Below, in pieces: positions 1 to 7,116 of a stretch of DNA of 32,001 nucleotides. How positions within the stretch are numbered: the first letter of the stretch is position 1; every line of letters begins with the position of its first letter. The notes beneath the pieces were generated by a model. It saw nothing but the letters and a program-made list of their open reading frames with translations. It searched no databases and was not told the origin of the DNA. Both the position numbers and the translations under genes were made by a program. The DNA is from Hyphomicrobiales bacterium (GTDB lineage Bacteria; Pseudomonadota; Alphaproteobacteria; Rhizobiales; Kaistiaceae): assembly GCA_024222895.1 (NCBI GenBank), contig JAAEOR010000566.1, positions 1-32,001 of the forward strand. The letters are read 5' to 3'.

Positions 1-104
1 AGCAGGCCGGCATCAAGACCGCCAACGTTTCGAGCTTCATCATGGCTTCGAACCTGCTGGTCGTGGTCTCGCTGCCGATCGCGCTCGGGTTTCTGCTGAT
101 TTGA
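1..104 (+). CDS. C-terminal end of an integral membrane protein, possibly an AEC-type permease (partial)
   Basis: The window opens inside a reading frame that begins at base 3 and stops with TGA at 102-104. The 33 visible residues are a short polar stretch (QAGIKTANVSSFIMAS) followed by a hydrophobic segment rich in Leu, Val and Ile, which looks like the last transmembrane helix of a transporter. The pattern of a small, Ser-rich turn followed by a terminal helix resembles the end of auxin-efflux-carrier (AEC) family permeases, but this is a weak resemblance over very few residues. The rest of the gene lies outside the window, so substrate and partners cannot be stated. Confidence 0.55.
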   Translation, partial: QAGIKTANVSSFIMASNLLVVVSLPIALGFLLI

Positions 105-444
105 GACGCAGGGATCCGGCGCGGTCGATCGCGTGATCGGCTCAAACCAGACCTGTCGGCGCATGTGTGCGCCTGACGTACGCCGGTTTTGCATGCGAGC
201 ACAATCGATCAGAGGATGAATTGACGGGCCACCCGAGCGGGTGACGGCGGGTACGGACTTGCCAAAACCTTCCCGGACCGCCACTGTCGACCGATCAAGA
301 CAATCATCGCGCTGTCAGCGACCCGTCGATACGATCCGGTTGGCGGATCGATGTCATGAAGGCCCGGGGGCATGACGCGCAGAACGGCGGGCGTGATCCG
401 TGCCGTGGACTGGACGATGCAAGCCGGCGCAGGGGAACCGTAAC
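105..444. other. Intergenic region with two small hairpins
   Basis: No convincing gene is seen here. A perfect 6-bp stem with a 4-base loop lies at 158-173, about 54 bases after the stop of the upstream partial gene, and could be its transcription end, although no T-run follows. A second perfect short palindrome, CACCCGAGCGGGTG, is at 230-243. The stretch must also hold the promoter of the dehydrogenase pair starting at 445, but no clear -35/-10 pair could be picked. Confidence 0.4.
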
Positions 445-879
445 ATGGCCAACCTTACCCGACGGGACGCAATTCTGGCCGGAGTCAGCGCCGCGATCGC
501 GGCGGTCGGACACGCCGGTTTCCCGACCTCGCTCTACGCCCAGACCGACGTCACGGTCGATCAGTTCCTGGTCCTCTCCGAGAGGTTGACGGAGACCCGT
601 GACCTTGACCGGACAGTCGCCAAGACCCTTCTCGGCGGTTTCCTCGCCACCGGTCACGGCGCCGAACTGCAACGGCTTGCCGGCGAGTCCTTCACATCGT
701 TCTCGCCGCTCGCCAACGCCATCGTCGCGGCCTGGTATTCGGGCCTCTACGACACCGGCAATAGCCAAGCCGTGGCCGACTTCACCGGCGCCCTCGTCTG
801 GAGCGCGCTGACCTTCACCAAGCCTTTCGCCGAATGCGGCGGCGAAACCGGCTATTGGTCCGATCCGCCGGAAGCCTAG
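445..879 (+). CDS. FAD-dependent sugar/alcohol dehydrogenase, small (gamma) subunit with Tat signal
   Basis: This 144-residue protein looks like the small subunit of membrane-bound FAD dehydrogenases of the sorbitol, fructose, gluconate or glucose type (FAD-SLDH/gluconate dehydrogenase subunit 3 families). In those enzymes it helps export and fold the catalytic subunit. The N-terminus has a twin-arginine motif (TRRDAI, arginines 6 and 7) followed by an Ala/Val-rich stretch, so the complex should leave the cell through Tat. The C-terminal WSALTFTKPF...GYWSDPPEA pattern fits the family. ATG 445 is chosen because AGGGGA lies eight bases upstream. The catalytic subunit follows after 20 bases, so the two are almost certainly one operon. 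The substrate cannot be told from this subunit. Confidence 0.8.
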   Translation: MANLTRRDAILAGVSAAIAAVGHAGFPTSLYAQTDVTVDQFLVLSERLTETRDLDRTVAKTLLGGFLATGHGAELQRLAGESFTSFSPLANAIVAAWYSGLYDTGNSQAVADFTGALVWSALTFTKPFAECGGETGYWSDPPEA

Positions 880-899
880 ACTGCGAGGACCAGCGCCCG

Positions 900-2516
900 A
901 TGGCAAACGACATCAGCGCCGACGTCATCATCGTCGGCTCCGGCATATCCGGTGCGATGCTCGGCGCCAAGCTCGCTGCCGACGGTATCAAGGTCGCGAT
1001 TCTCGAGGCCGGCGCCACGGTCGATCGTCAGGACGCGGTCCAGCGTTACTGGGATGCCCCGATCAAGGTGCCGGAGTCTCCGTATCCACCGGTACCGCAG
1101 GCGATGCACCCGATCTCAAACGACCTGAAATTCTGGTACGAACAGGATGGTCCCGACGATTTTACCAGCACCTATCTCAAGGTCGTCGGCGGCACCACCT
1201 GGCACTGGCTGGGGACCTGCCTGCGGCTATTGTCCAACGACCTCAAGATGAAGACGCTCTACGACCGCGGCGTCGACTGGCCGATCTCCTATGAAGAGAT
1301 CGAACTCTTCTATGGTCAGGCCGAAAGCGAGATCGGCGTCGCCGGCGACTCAGCCGCCGATCTGGGCGCGCCGCGCTCCACCCCGTATCCGATGCCGGAG
1401 ATTGCGCCGACCTATCTGGACAAGGCTTTCTCCAAGGCAACCGGGGAGACTGACTATGCGGTCCGCTCGACGCCACAGGGTCGCAATTCGCAGTTCAGGG
1501 ACGACCGGCCTGCCTGTTGCGGCAACACCAGCTGCATCCCCATCTGTCCTGTTCAAGCAAAATACGATGCCACCGTCCATATCGCACAAGCGACAGATGC
1601 CGGCGCGCAGTTGCACGAAAAAACGACGGCCGTGTTCGTCGACGTCGGCCCGGATCGTACCGTAGCGGCCGTTCGCTTCAAGCGCTGGGACGGCAGCGAA
1701 GGCAAGGCGACCGGGGGGGTCTTTGTCATTGCTGCCCACGCCATCGAAACGCCGCGGCTGCTTCTCCACTCGACTTCGGAAGCGACCCCCGACGGCGTCG
1801 CCAACAGATCGAACCAGGTGGGTCGCAACCTGATGGACCATCCGACCCAACTGTCGTGGGCGCTCGCCAACGACCCGGTCTATCCATATCGCGGCCCGCT
1901 GGCGACCTCCGGTGTGGAGAATCTGCGCGACGGGGCCTTCCGCAAGGATCGCGGGGCCTTTCGCATCGAGATCGGGAACGACGGCTGGTCCTGGCCCACC
2001 GGGGCGCCGATCACCACGGCCAGCGACCTCGCCGGCAAGGAACTCCGCGGCAAGGCACTCGACAACATCCTCCGTTTTCAGGCGGCACGCCATGTGCGGC
2101 TCGCTTCGCTTGTCGAACAGGCGCCGGACCCACAAAACAGGGTCCGCCTTGGCGAGACATTCGACATGTACGGCGTGCCGGTGCCCAAGCTCACCTACCG
2201 GATCGGCGATTACACGAGGAGCGGTCTCGCGGCTTCGAAGAAGGCCCATGAAGGCATTCTGGCAAAGCTCGGCGTGACCGGAATCCGACACAGCCCCGCG
2301 GCGCAAGGCGCCGGCCACATCATCGGCACAGCCCGCATGGGCGATGACGCCAGAACGTCAGTTGTGAACGCAAATCTCAGATCCCACGATCATCCGAACC
2401 TGTTCATCCTCGGTTCCGCCGTCTTCCCGACATCGGCGACTGCCAATCCGACACTGACGATCGCCGCCCTGTCGTTGCGGGCAGTCGAGGCGGTCAAGGC
2501 AACTGTGTCGGGTTGA
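900..2516 (+). CDS. GMC-family FAD dehydrogenase, catalytic (large) subunit
   Basis: This 538-residue GMC oxidoreductase is the likely catalytic partner of the preceding Tat-exported subunit. The Rossmann motif GSGISG is at residues 13-18 with the ribose-binding Glu near 36. The C-terminal part has HIIGTARMG and the NPTLTIAAL end typical of the family. Residues about 206-216 carry a CC-x4-C-x3-C pattern (PACCGNTSCIPIC). In bacterial FAD glucose and fructose dehydrogenases the equivalent cysteines hold a 3Fe-4S cluster that passes electrons to a multihaem cytochrome c. ATG 900 is preceded by GAGGA and begins just before the FAD motif. It has no signal of its own, as expected for a hitchhiking Tat cargo. 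The cytochrome subunit that usually follows is absent: cas3 is next. Substrate is unknown (sugar, sugar acid or polyol). Confidence 0.85.
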   Translation: MANDISADVIIVGSGISGAMLGAKLAADGIKVAILEAGATVDRQDAVQRYWDAPIKVPESPYPPVPQAMHPISNDLKFWYEQDGPDDFTSTYLKVVGGTTWHWLGTCLRLLSNDLKMKTLYDRGVDWPISYEEIELFYGQAESEIGVAGDSAADLGAPRSTPYPMPEIAPTYLDKAFSKATGETDYAVRSTPQGRNSQFRDDRPACCGNTSCIPICPVQAKYDATVHIAQATDAGAQLHEKTTAVFVDVGPDRTVAAVRFKRWDGSEGKATGGVFVIAAHAIETPRLLLHSTSEATPDGVANRSNQVGRNLMDHPTQLSWALANDPVYPYRGPLATSGVENLRDGAFRKDRGAFRIEIGNDGWSWPTGAPITTASDLAGKELRGKALDNILRFQAARHVRLASLVEQAPDPQNRVRLGETFDMYGVPVPKLTYRIGDYTRSGLAASKKAHEGILAKLGVTGIRHSPAAQGAGHIIGTARMGDDARTSVVNANLRSHDHPNLFILGSAVFPTSATANPTLTIAALSLRAVEAVKATVSG

Positions 2517-2789
2517 AGCCGCGGTCGGCCGGAGGCCACAGTTGGACACCGATGGCAGGGGCGGCGGCCCGACGGATCCAACGCAAGGGCTCTTGCCACC
2601 AAACCGGTCCGTGGGCCGGCGTGCGGCTGGAACCACCAACGAGGGCGGCCTGATACCAAGGGCATCTAGAATCTTTGTCGAGAGGCGCCGCTCGCGCAGA
2701 GTAGTGGGACGAAGCCATATGACGCCCAGTCATTGTAATCGCGTGGGCTACACGCACGCGCTACTGGCATCGACGATCGTTCACGACAA

Positions 2790-5093
2790 ATGACCCACTA
2801 CGCCCACTCCACGCCGGACCCGGACCGGGCCGATTGGCAGATCCTGAGCGAGCACCTGACCGCCGTGGCCGATCTCGCCGCGGGCTTCGCAAAGCCATTC
2901 GGCGCCGAAAGGGCGGCCCGCCTTGCCGGCCTGCTACACGACCTCGGCAAGTACAATCCCGATTTCCAGGCGAGACTCTCCGGCGCCAATATCCGCGTCG
3001 ACCACTCCACCGCCGGCGCGGCAACCGCCCTTGCGTTGGCCGATGATGGCAGTGACTTCGACCGCATGGTCGCCGACCTCGTCGCCTATGCGATCGCCGG
3101 CCATCACGCCGGCCTTCCCGACCGGGAAGGAGACTCGTTCGCCACCCTAACGGAACGGCTGAACGGCTTCGGCTGGGGCTCCCTCGAGCCGGCGTGGGAG
3201 GGCAAAATCAAGCCGGATGCCACCGGCCTCATGCCGCCGCTGCGCGTGTTGCAGCCGGGCGCGGAGGCATCGAAAGCCGAGTTGGAGGTTGCTCGGGCGC
3301 GCTTCCCCTTCCAGCTCGCCTTCCTCGGGCGCATGATCTTCTCCTGCCTGGTGGACGCCGACTACAAGGACACCGAGAAGTTCTATACAGGCATCGACGG
3401 TCGCCAGGTCGATCGTGTCTGGCCGCTGCTCGGGGACCGGCTTGCCCAACTCCGCGATCGGTTCGATCGCCACATGGCCAGCCTGCAAGGCGCCGGCAAA
3501 CCGGTTGATGCATTGCGCGGTGAGGTGCTTCGCCACGTGCGCAGTGGCGCCACTGAGACACCCGGCCTGTTCACCCTGACCGTCCCCACCGGCGGCGGCA
3601 AGACGCTCGCCTCCCTCGGTTTTGCCCTGGACCACGCGGCGAAGCACGGGCACCGGCGGATTATCTACGCCATCCCGTTCACGTCGATCATCGACCAGAC
3701 GGCCGCGATCTTCAGCCGGGTACTCGGTCCGCACATCGTCCTGGAGCACCATTCGACCATCGACGAAGAACGGATTCGCCTGAGGTCGCGTGACTCCGAC
3801 AGTGAAAGATCGGGCCGCGACAAGCTCAAGCGGGCCATGGAGGACTGGGCGGCACCAGTGGTGGTCACCACCAATGTTCAGCTTTTTGAAAGCCTGTTCG
3901 CCGCGCGCACATCGCGGGCCCGTAAACTCCACAACATCGCCAACAGCATCATCATTCTTGACGAAGCGCAGATGCTGCCGCGGCCGCTGCTCCTTCCCGC
4001 TGTCCGCGCCCTGCACGAACTGGCGGAGAATTATAGCTGCACCATCGTCCTGTGCACCGCGACCCAGCCGGCCCTCGACGCACGGAAGTTTCAGAATGGC
4101 CTGCCGTTGGAAGACCGCGAGCTCGCTCCCGACCCGGACAGCCTTTCGAAGCAACTGACCAGGACGCGGCTGGAACACAAGGGCGACATGGACGACGCGG
4201 CGTTGGTCGAGGCTCTGACGCCGGTGCCCCAGGGGCTGGTCATCGTCAACAGCCGCGGCCACGCGCTGGCGCTCTACCGAGCGATGGCGGCGGCAGACCT
4301 CGACGGCGTCATCCACCTGACCACCCGCCAATATGCCGCGCACCGGCGGAAGATCCTCGAAACGGTTCGTCAACGTCTGGCGAATGGGCAACCCTGCCGG
4401 CTGATTGCCACGTCGCTGGTGGAGTGCGGCGTCGACCTGGATTTCCCGCGGGTATGGCGGGCGGAGGCCGGGCTCGACCAGATCGCCCAGGCCGCTGGCC
4501 GCTGCAACCGCGAAGGGAGCCGCCCGGTGGACGACAGTGTCGTCACCGTGTTCAAGGCGCCCGACCACCCGCCGCCCGCCGAGATCAGGGGACTGACCGG
4601 CGACATGCAGCGCATGATGGACAAACACGCTGACCTGTTCTCACCGGCGGCGATTGCCGACTTCTTCGGCGAGGTCTATTGGCGGTTCGGCCCCGACGGT
4701 CTTGACAAGAAGAACATCCTTGGGGACTTCAGCATCGGCAGCGGCCAGACAACCTTCGCCTATCGCACCGTGGCGGAGAAGTTCCGCATGATCGAAAGCG
4801 GCCTGGTGCCGGTGATCGTGGCGCGGGACGACACGGCGCGTGAAGCGGTCAAACGCCTCGGCATCGAGAAGATCCCGTCAAACGCGCTCGCCCGCGATCT
4901 TCAGCCCTTCACGATCCAGGTACCGCCGCACGCGCGGGCGCGGCTGATCGACTACGGACATGTGCGGTTCATCGAGCCGGACAAACGCGGCGACCAGTTT
5001 GCCGTCCTCGTGACGGACGAACTCTATGATCCGGATGTCGGGCTACTGTGGGAGGACGCGGAGTACCTGCGTCAGGAGCAGTGGATGGTTTGA
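2790..5093 (+). CDS. cas3: CRISPR-associated helicase/nuclease Cas3 (type I-C), without other cas genes
   Basis: This 767-residue protein is a full fusion of an N-terminal HD nuclease and a superfamily 2 helicase, the enzyme that unwinds and degrades target DNA after Cascade binding. HD residues are visible at H22, H50-D51 (LLHDLGK), H72 and H105-H106 (AGHHAGL). Helicase motifs follow: TGGGKT at about 267-272, DEAQ at 391-394, CTATQP near 422-427 and QAAGRCNR at 567-573. Length and these motifs match type I-C Cas3, and no frameshift or internal stop is present. No Shine-Dalgarno sequence is seen before ATG 2790. In type I-C loci, cas5, cas8c, cas7, cas4, cas1 and cas2 follow, but here none is present and a degraded array comes next. 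Interference would need a Cascade encoded elsewhere; otherwise this is a relic or has been repurposed. Confidence 0.92.
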   Translation: MTHYAHSTPDPDRADWQILSEHLTAVADLAAGFAKPFGAERAARLAGLLHDLGKYNPDFQARLSGANIRVDHSTAGAATALALADDGSDFDRMVADLVAYAIAGHHAGLPDREGDSFATLTERLNGFGWGSLEPAWEGKIKPDATGLMPPLRVLQPGAEASKAELEVARARFPFQLAFLGRMIFSCLVDADYKDTEKFYTGIDGRQVDRVWPLLGDRLAQLRDRFDRHMASLQGAGKPVDALRGEVLRHVRSGATETPGLFTLTVPTGGGKTLASLGFALDHAAKHGHRRIIYAIPFTSIIDQTAAIFSRVLGPHIVLEHHSTIDEERIRLRSRDSDSERSGRDKLKRAMEDWAAPVVVTTNVQLFESLFAARTSRARKLHNIANSIIILDEAQMLPRPLLLPAVRALHELAENYSCTIVLCTATQPALDARKFQNGLPLEDRELAPDPDSLSKQLTRTRLEHKGDMDDAALVEALTPVPQGLVIVNSRGHALALYRAMAAADLDGVIHLTTRQYAAHRRKILETVRQRLANGQPCRLIATSLVECGVDLDFPRVWRAEAGLDQIAQAAGRCNREGSRPVDDSVVTVFKAPDHPPPAEIRGLTGDMQRMMDKHADLFSPAAIADFFGEVYWRFGPDGLDKKNILGDFSIGSGQTTFAYRTVAEKFRMIESGLVPVIVARDDTAREAVKRLGIEKIPSNALARDLQPFTIQVPPHARARLIDYGHVRFIEPDKRGDQFAVLVTDELYDPDVGLLWEDAEYLRQEQWMV

Positions 5094-5160
5094 TTGTGTG
5101 CGGCGGATTGCGAAAGGGAGCATCCGGACAGTCACCCGTCTTTTCACCCCTCCTCTGCTC

Positions 5161-5182
5161 GTCTTCCGCGTAGGCGGAAGAC
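5161..5182 (+). terminator. Possible terminator hairpin after cas3
   Basis: A perfect 9-bp stem (GTCTTCCGC / GCGGAAGAC) with a GTAG loop lies 68 bases after the cas3 stop. It is followed by a pyrimidine-rich tract (TCGCCTTCTTTCTCTC) rather than a clean T-run, so termination is plausible but unproven. Confidence 0.45.
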
Positions 5183-5228
5183 TCGCCTTCTTTCTCTCGC
5201 GGATTCCCGCCGCGCGCATCCAGATACC

Positions 5229-5259
5229 GTTTCGATCCACGCCCCCGCGTCGGGGCGAG
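5229..5259 (-). repeat. Isolated type I-C-like CRISPR repeat (copy A, minus orientation)
   Basis: This 31-base element matches copy B at 5674-5704 over 29 internal bases exactly; only the first base (G versus A) and the last (G versus C) differ. Read on the minus strand it has the GGGGCG...GCGTGGATCGAAAC layout of type I-C repeats. No second repeat lies at spacer distance on either side, so this copy is stranded, about 135 bases after the cas3 stop and 414 bases before copy B. Confidence 0.75.
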
Positions 5260-5349
5260 GGCATGCACATATCCCGGTCGGGCGGGGCGGCATGATCATC
5301 GGCGCGGTCGAAGTAAATGACAAAGGGCGCAACGGCGGCAGACGGCACC

Positions 5350-5535
5350 AATTCGTCGATGGCCGTGACGAGCACGGCCATGACGGCTCGTAAGTGTGTG
5401 CAGCTCAGCCCCGCGTTTCTTGCCGCGCAATAACAGGACCACGGACAATCGGGGGCTCCCAACATTCCAGCCTGTTCAACGCTCGACGATCTCCTCCGAC
5501 GTCATGGCCATGCTTGTCACGGCCATCTACGACTT
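5350..5535. repeat. Inverted pair of near-identical 36-base hairpin elements
   Basis: Bases 5350-5385 and the reverse complement of 5500-5535 match at 32 of 36 positions. Each copy contains its own hairpin: a perfect ATGGCCGTG/CACGGCCAT stem with a 5-base loop at 5359-5381, and the same with one mismatch at 5504-5526. In translation the two copies read as VMAVLVTAID (minus) and VMAMLVTAIY (plus), so they may be scraps of a duplicated coding segment. They lie between CRISPR repeat copies A and B, are about spacer length, and are not flanked by recognisable repeats. Origin unknown. Confidence 0.5.
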
Positions 5536-5673
5536 TCCAGCGGAACAGCCGCTCCAGCGCTTGCAATCGCAAGCCAGCGGGCACCTTGGATGCGCGCGGC
5601 TGATCGTTCGAGCGTACAAGGATGTGTGCATACCCTTACGACTTGATCCGTCCGCAGCACGCATAGATTGACC

Positions 5674-5839
5674 ATTTCGATCCACGCCCCCGCGTCGGGG
5701 CGACAGTGCGGCGCGTTCGGCGTCAAGTCCCAGTCGTCGGCGTCGCCCCTCACGCAGGGACGTGGATTGAAACGACAAGGCATGGACGGCCATCAGGCAG
5801 GCACCGCGTAGCCCTTCACCCAGCGGTGTTGATAGGGCA
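5674..5839. CRISPR. Degenerate type I-C CRISPR remnant with opposed repeats (copies B, C, D)
   Basis: Three repeat copies are seen. Copy B at 5674-5704 (31 bases) reads on the minus strand and is nearly identical to copy A at 5229. Copy C at 5742-5773 (32 bases) begins GTCGCCCCTCACGCAGGG and ends GTGGATTGAAAC on the plus strand, close to the usual type I-C repeat with a few changes in the stem. Copy D at 5808-5839 matches copy C ungapped at about 22 of 32 positions, as a decayed terminal repeat would. B to C is separated by 37 bases and C to D by 34 bases, both normal type I-C spacer lengths. C and D face away from cas3 in the expected orientation, whereas A and B are inverted. No leader and no adaptation genes are near. 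The array looks rearranged and inactive. Confidence 0.65.
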
Positions 5840-5843
5840 GGAA

Positions 5844-5876
5844 GGGCGGCGGGCTTATCGATGCACGGCGCCGCCC
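5844..5876 (-). terminator. Possible terminator of the SnoaL-like gene
   Basis: A perfect 8-bp GC-rich stem (GGGCGGCG / CGCCGCCC) with a 17-base loop starts 12 bases after the stop of the minus-strand gene at 5888. On that strand it is followed by TTCCT. The weak T content lowers confidence. Confidence 0.4.
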
Positions 5877-5887
5877 ACCCCCAGACG

Positions 5888-6310
5888 TCACCCCAGCTTG
5901 GCGAGCACGTCGAGCATGCTCGGTGACAGGTCGGTGTGGTGGTGCACCAGTTTCCATCCGCCCGCTTCCTTGCGGTAGACATTGGTCACCCGGTGGTCGA
6001 TGGTCGCGTGGTGGCCGGCAATATCGATCTTGCCTTTTTCGACCCCGGTTTCCACCGCCACGTCGCCACTGACCTGGATCATCCGGTCGACGATCTCGAC
6101 GCTGCCGCCCCTGGCAATGGATGCGACCTTGCCGAACGAGGCCAGGACCGCGTCGCTGCCGACATCGCGGCCGCCGATCGGATGCTGGGCCGTCGCCTCG
6201 GCGCTGTTCGTCCAGATGCCCGCCATCGAACCCGCGTCGCCGGTGGCCATGCTGCTGAGCGCTGCATAGAAGGTATCCGAGGCATCGCGTAGATCGTTTT
6301 CCGTCGGCAT
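5888..6310 (-). CDS. SnoaL-like (NTF2-fold) protein of unknown function
   Basis: This 140-residue protein has the layout of small NTF2-like/SnoaL or DUF4440 proteins: an N-terminal helix pair (LRDASDTFYAALSSMATGD), a tryptophan in a short turn (MAGIWTNS), then beta strands ending in GGWKLVHHHTDLSP, the typical last strand of this fold. Members include ketosteroid isomerase-like enzymes and many proteins without known function, so no reaction can be given. There is no signal peptide, so it should be cytoplasmic. GGAGA lies about eight bases upstream of ATG 6310. It follows the sulfotransferase gene by 66 bases on the same strand and is probably transcribed with it. Confidence 0.8.
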   Translation of the reverse strand: MPTENDLRDASDTFYAALSSMATGDAGSMAGIWTNSAEATAQHPIGGRDVGSDAVLASFGKVASIARGGSVEIVDRMIQVSGDVAVETGVEKGKIDIAGHHATIDHRVTNVYRKEAGGWKLVHHHTDLSPSMLDVLAKLG

Positions 6311-6376
6311 GATCGTGTCTCCGTGGTTGGCGTTTTGGGTCAGCCAGGTTGCTCGGCTGTCTTGATAGTCCGCCGC

Positions 6377-7012
6377 TCATGCGGCGGTGGACTCGGTCCC
6401 CGACCTGACGGCGTCGGCAAAGCCCTCGCGGGTGTTGGCGCGCGGATAGGGTTCGGTCGGCATCGCCACGCCGAGGAAAGCGCAGAGCGGCGCCCAACCT
6501 TCGCGGGCGTCGAAGACCAGCGCCCGGCCGCTCGGCACCAGTGCGCGGGCCGCCGCCTCGTTGTCCCGATAGGCGGCGAGAATGCCTTCGCGGTCCGTCC
6601 GACCGTTCAGCGCTTTCCCGATCACCACCCTTTCCGTCATCTGCAGCCATGGCGCCGCGCCCTCCGGCCATGCGGCCCTGTCGGCGATCAGCGGCAGGAT
6701 GGTCTGCGAAAAGCTGCCGTACCAGTTTTCGGCCTCCCGGACAGAGAGGATCACCCGGGCGTTCGGCCAGACCGTCAGAAGGTCCTGCCAATAGGCGGCG
6801 GTCGGAAAATCGACGGCAGACCGGAAGCCGGAAAAGATGGCGTCATAGTCGGCGCGCCCGGCGGCGGCATCGTTCCAGAGGCGGATCTGCCCGGGATCGC
6901 TCTGCACTTCCGACATGTGATGGCAGGGGCCGAAGCCCAGCTGTTCGAGGGCCGATTTGAGGGACAATGTCCCGGTTCTGCCGAAACCGGCGCCGATGAT
7001 TTCAAGTGCCAT
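6377..7012 (-). CDS. Sulfotransferase-family protein
   Basis: The 211-residue product resembles the sulfotransferase family that contains Sulfotransfer_4-type proteins. The motif GAGFGRTGTLSLKSALEQLG starts about five residues from the N-terminus and is the expected 5'-phosphosulfate-binding loop of PAPS-dependent enzymes. Further on, WPNARVILSVREAENWYGSF corresponds to the 3'-phosphate-binding region. ATG 7012 is preferred over ATG 7021 because GGAG lies ten bases before 7012 but only one base before 7021. The acceptor is unknown, and many bacterial members of this family have no tested activity. The gene is transcribed away from the LysR gene at 7117, which may regulate it. Confidence 0.8.
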   Translation of the reverse strand: MALEIIGAGFGRTGTLSLKSALEQLGFGPCHHMSEVQSDPGQIRLWNDAAAGRADYDAIFSGFRSAVDFPTAAYWQDLLTVWPNARVILSVREAENWYGSFSQTILPLIADRAAWPEGAAPWLQMTERVVIGKALNGRTDREGILAAYRDNEAAARALVPSGRALVFDAREGWAPLCAFLGVAMPTEPYPRANTREGFADAVRSGTESTAA

Positions 7013-7036
7013 GGCGGTCATTCTCCACTATGAATA

Positions 7037-7065
7037 CCATCAATCGATGGTCCTTGTATTGATGG
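7037..7065. promoter_or_regulatory. Palindromic operator candidate between sulfotransferase and LysR genes
   Basis: The 104-base gap between the divergent genes contains CCATCAAT (7037-7044) and its exact complement ATTGATGG (7058-7065), 13 bases apart. A nested palindrome ACCATC-AATC-GATGGT overlaps the first arm. Dyads of this size in a divergent LysR promoter are typical regulator binding sites. This is inference from position and symmetry. Confidence 0.5.
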
Positions 7066-7116
7066 AGAGGGTGCCGCAAACCGCCTGGAAATGCCAACGA
7101 AACGATTTCATGGGTC

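Noticed and set aside
1350-2318. Long open frames antisense to the GMC dehydrogenase and, similarly, antisense to cas3 (3147-4628)
   Set aside because: They are by-products of high GC content: no ribosome sites, no family motifs, and the opposite strand holds a clearly recognisable enzyme.
5094-5840. Active CRISPR array
   Set aside because: Only four repeat copies remain, in two orientations, with no leader and no cas1/cas2, so it is better read as a relic.
5790-5850. Minus-strand peptide FLPYQHRWVKGY, like the start of phage terminase large subunits
   Set aside because: Only about 12 residues match, there is no start or continuation, and the same bases fit a decayed CRISPR repeat at the right spacing.
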